Positions 63,465 through 64,000 of a stretch of 64,000 nt of DNA are shown piece by piece (position 1 is the stretch's first letter; each line of letters opens with the position of its first letter). This DNA comes from Vicinamibacterales bacterium (lineage in GTDB: Bacteria > Acidobacteriota > Vicinamibacteria > Vicinamibacterales > Fen-181), in NCBI GenBank assembly GCA_036504215.1, contig DASXVO010000006.1, positions 1-64,000 on the forward strand. The letters are read 5' to 3'. The translations under genes were made by a program, and so were the position numbers. A model generated the notes under the pieces. It was not told the origin of the DNA. It saw nothing but the letters and a program-made list of their open reading frames with translations, and made no database searches.

Positions 63465-64000
63465 CTAGTATTTCCGCTCCACGGGCTTCCACTGATCGAT
63501 TGCCACTGGCTTGTAGTCGAGCCGGGGTGGGCCGCCCGTGTACCACGCCAGCGTGTGCTTCAGCCACTGGTCGTCGTTGCGCGTGTCGAAGTCGCGTCGG
63601 GCATGGGCGCCGCGGGACTCCTCGCGGGCGATGGCTCCGACGATGGTCACTTCCGCGAGGTCGAGCAGGTTCTCGAGTTCCAAGGCGTGGAACAGGTTCG
63701 AGTTGTAGACTGACCCCTTGTCGTCCACCGCCGCCTGTTTGGAACGTCCGCGGATCTCGCGTACGACCGACAGACCGTGCGCCAACTCCTGGCCAGTCCG
63801 GAATACGCCGACATCGCGATCCATCATCGTTCGGAGTTCACGGCGCAGACCGTAGAGATTCTCCTTGCCCTGGCGCGTCATCAAGTCCTTGACGTGCGCC
63901 TGCCTTTCGGCGACGAGACGATCGGGGATCGGCGCTGGGTTGCCGAGCGAGGGGAGCGCCTTCACGATCTCGGCGCCCGTGATGCCACCCCAGACCAGGC
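63465..64000 (-). CDS. sdhA: Succinate dehydrogenase flavoprotein subunit (3' part only)
   Basis: The C-terminal 178 or so residues of SdhA, which oxidises succinate to fumarate on FAD. The frame is open to the right edge, where LVWGGITGAEIVKAL is read through the apparent GTG at 63965, so that codon is not the start. The family's helical tail is clear: LELENLLDLAEVTIVGAIA, ESRGAHARRDF and the C-terminal Tyr-rich end. The first gene of the visible operon. Confidence 0.93.
   Translation of the reverse strand, partial: LVWGGITGAEIVKALPSLGNPAPIPDRLVAERQAHVKDLMTRQGKENLYGLRRELRTMMDRDVGVFRTGQELAHGLSVVREIRGRSKQAAVDDKGSVYNSNLFHALELENLLDLAEVTIVGAIAREESRGAHARRDFDTRNDDQWLKHTLAWYTGGPPRLDYKPVAIDQWKPVERKY

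Overview
The window is GC-rich, gene-dense bacterial chromosome. Gene content and neighbourhoods point to a Gram-negative member of the Acidobacteriota, most likely the Vicinamibacteria. The supporting signs are a TonB receptor with an N-terminal carboxypeptidase-regulatory domain, sulfatase-like enzymes with TPR tails, DUF5996, a Kdo pathway, an rplM-rpsI-rpsB-tsf-pyrH-frr block and pilMNOPQ. The phylum is an inference; no rRNA, tRNA, CRISPR array, insertion sequence or phage gene was seen.

Layout: 1-6.8 kb holds a copper/redox group: a multicopper oxidase cut by the left edge, a CusB-like adaptor with YHS tails, and a nine-haem secreted cytochrome. 6.9-10.7 kb has the ergothioneine pair egtB-egtD, then a UBP-type zinc-finger protein and a DUF5996 protein on the other strand. 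10.9-15.3 kb is an RND drug-efflux pair. 15.6-20.5 kb has small and secreted unknowns, a pirin, a small membrane protein and asnS. 20.6-27.5 kb is a tandem set of three alkaline-phosphatase-superfamily proteins, each with a C-terminal TPR region, convergent with a TonB-dependent receptor (27.5-30.3 kb). 30.7-36.0 kb has pfkA and the ribosomal/translation block. 36.4-43.5 kb is the type IV pilus operon pilMNOPQ plus two lipoprotein-like unknowns, followed by a TPR gene. 44.3-54 kb is a co-directional run: M24 peptidase, accB, accC, thiE, tolB, an RCK potassium-channel-like gene, folD, coaE and an APC permease. 54-61.1 kb on the minus strand is a Kdo/LPS supply cluster: kdsB, pyrG, an EamA transporter, kdsA, kdsD, kdsC and a LapB-like gene. 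61.7-64 kb is a succinate dehydrogenase operon running sdhA (cut by the right edge), sdhC, sdhD, sdhB.

How the genes work together: the Kdo cluster makes Kdo-8-phosphate and Kdo from ribulose-5-phosphate, makes CTP (pyrG) and activates Kdo with it (kdsB); the LapB-like gene probably tunes LPS synthesis. The pilus genes build the inner-membrane platform and the outer-membrane secretin. accB/accC start fatty-acid synthesis. The translation block combines ribosomal proteins, EF-Ts, UMP kinase and recycling factor.

Points that stand out are a good sigma-54 promoter in front of pilM, several promoters whose -10 box sits so close to the start codon that the mRNA would be leaderless, a likely ATC start in the EamA gene, palindromic elements inserted in the translation block, and the three TPR-tailed phosphatase/sulfatase-like enzymes with threonine where sulfatases carry the formylglycine cysteine.
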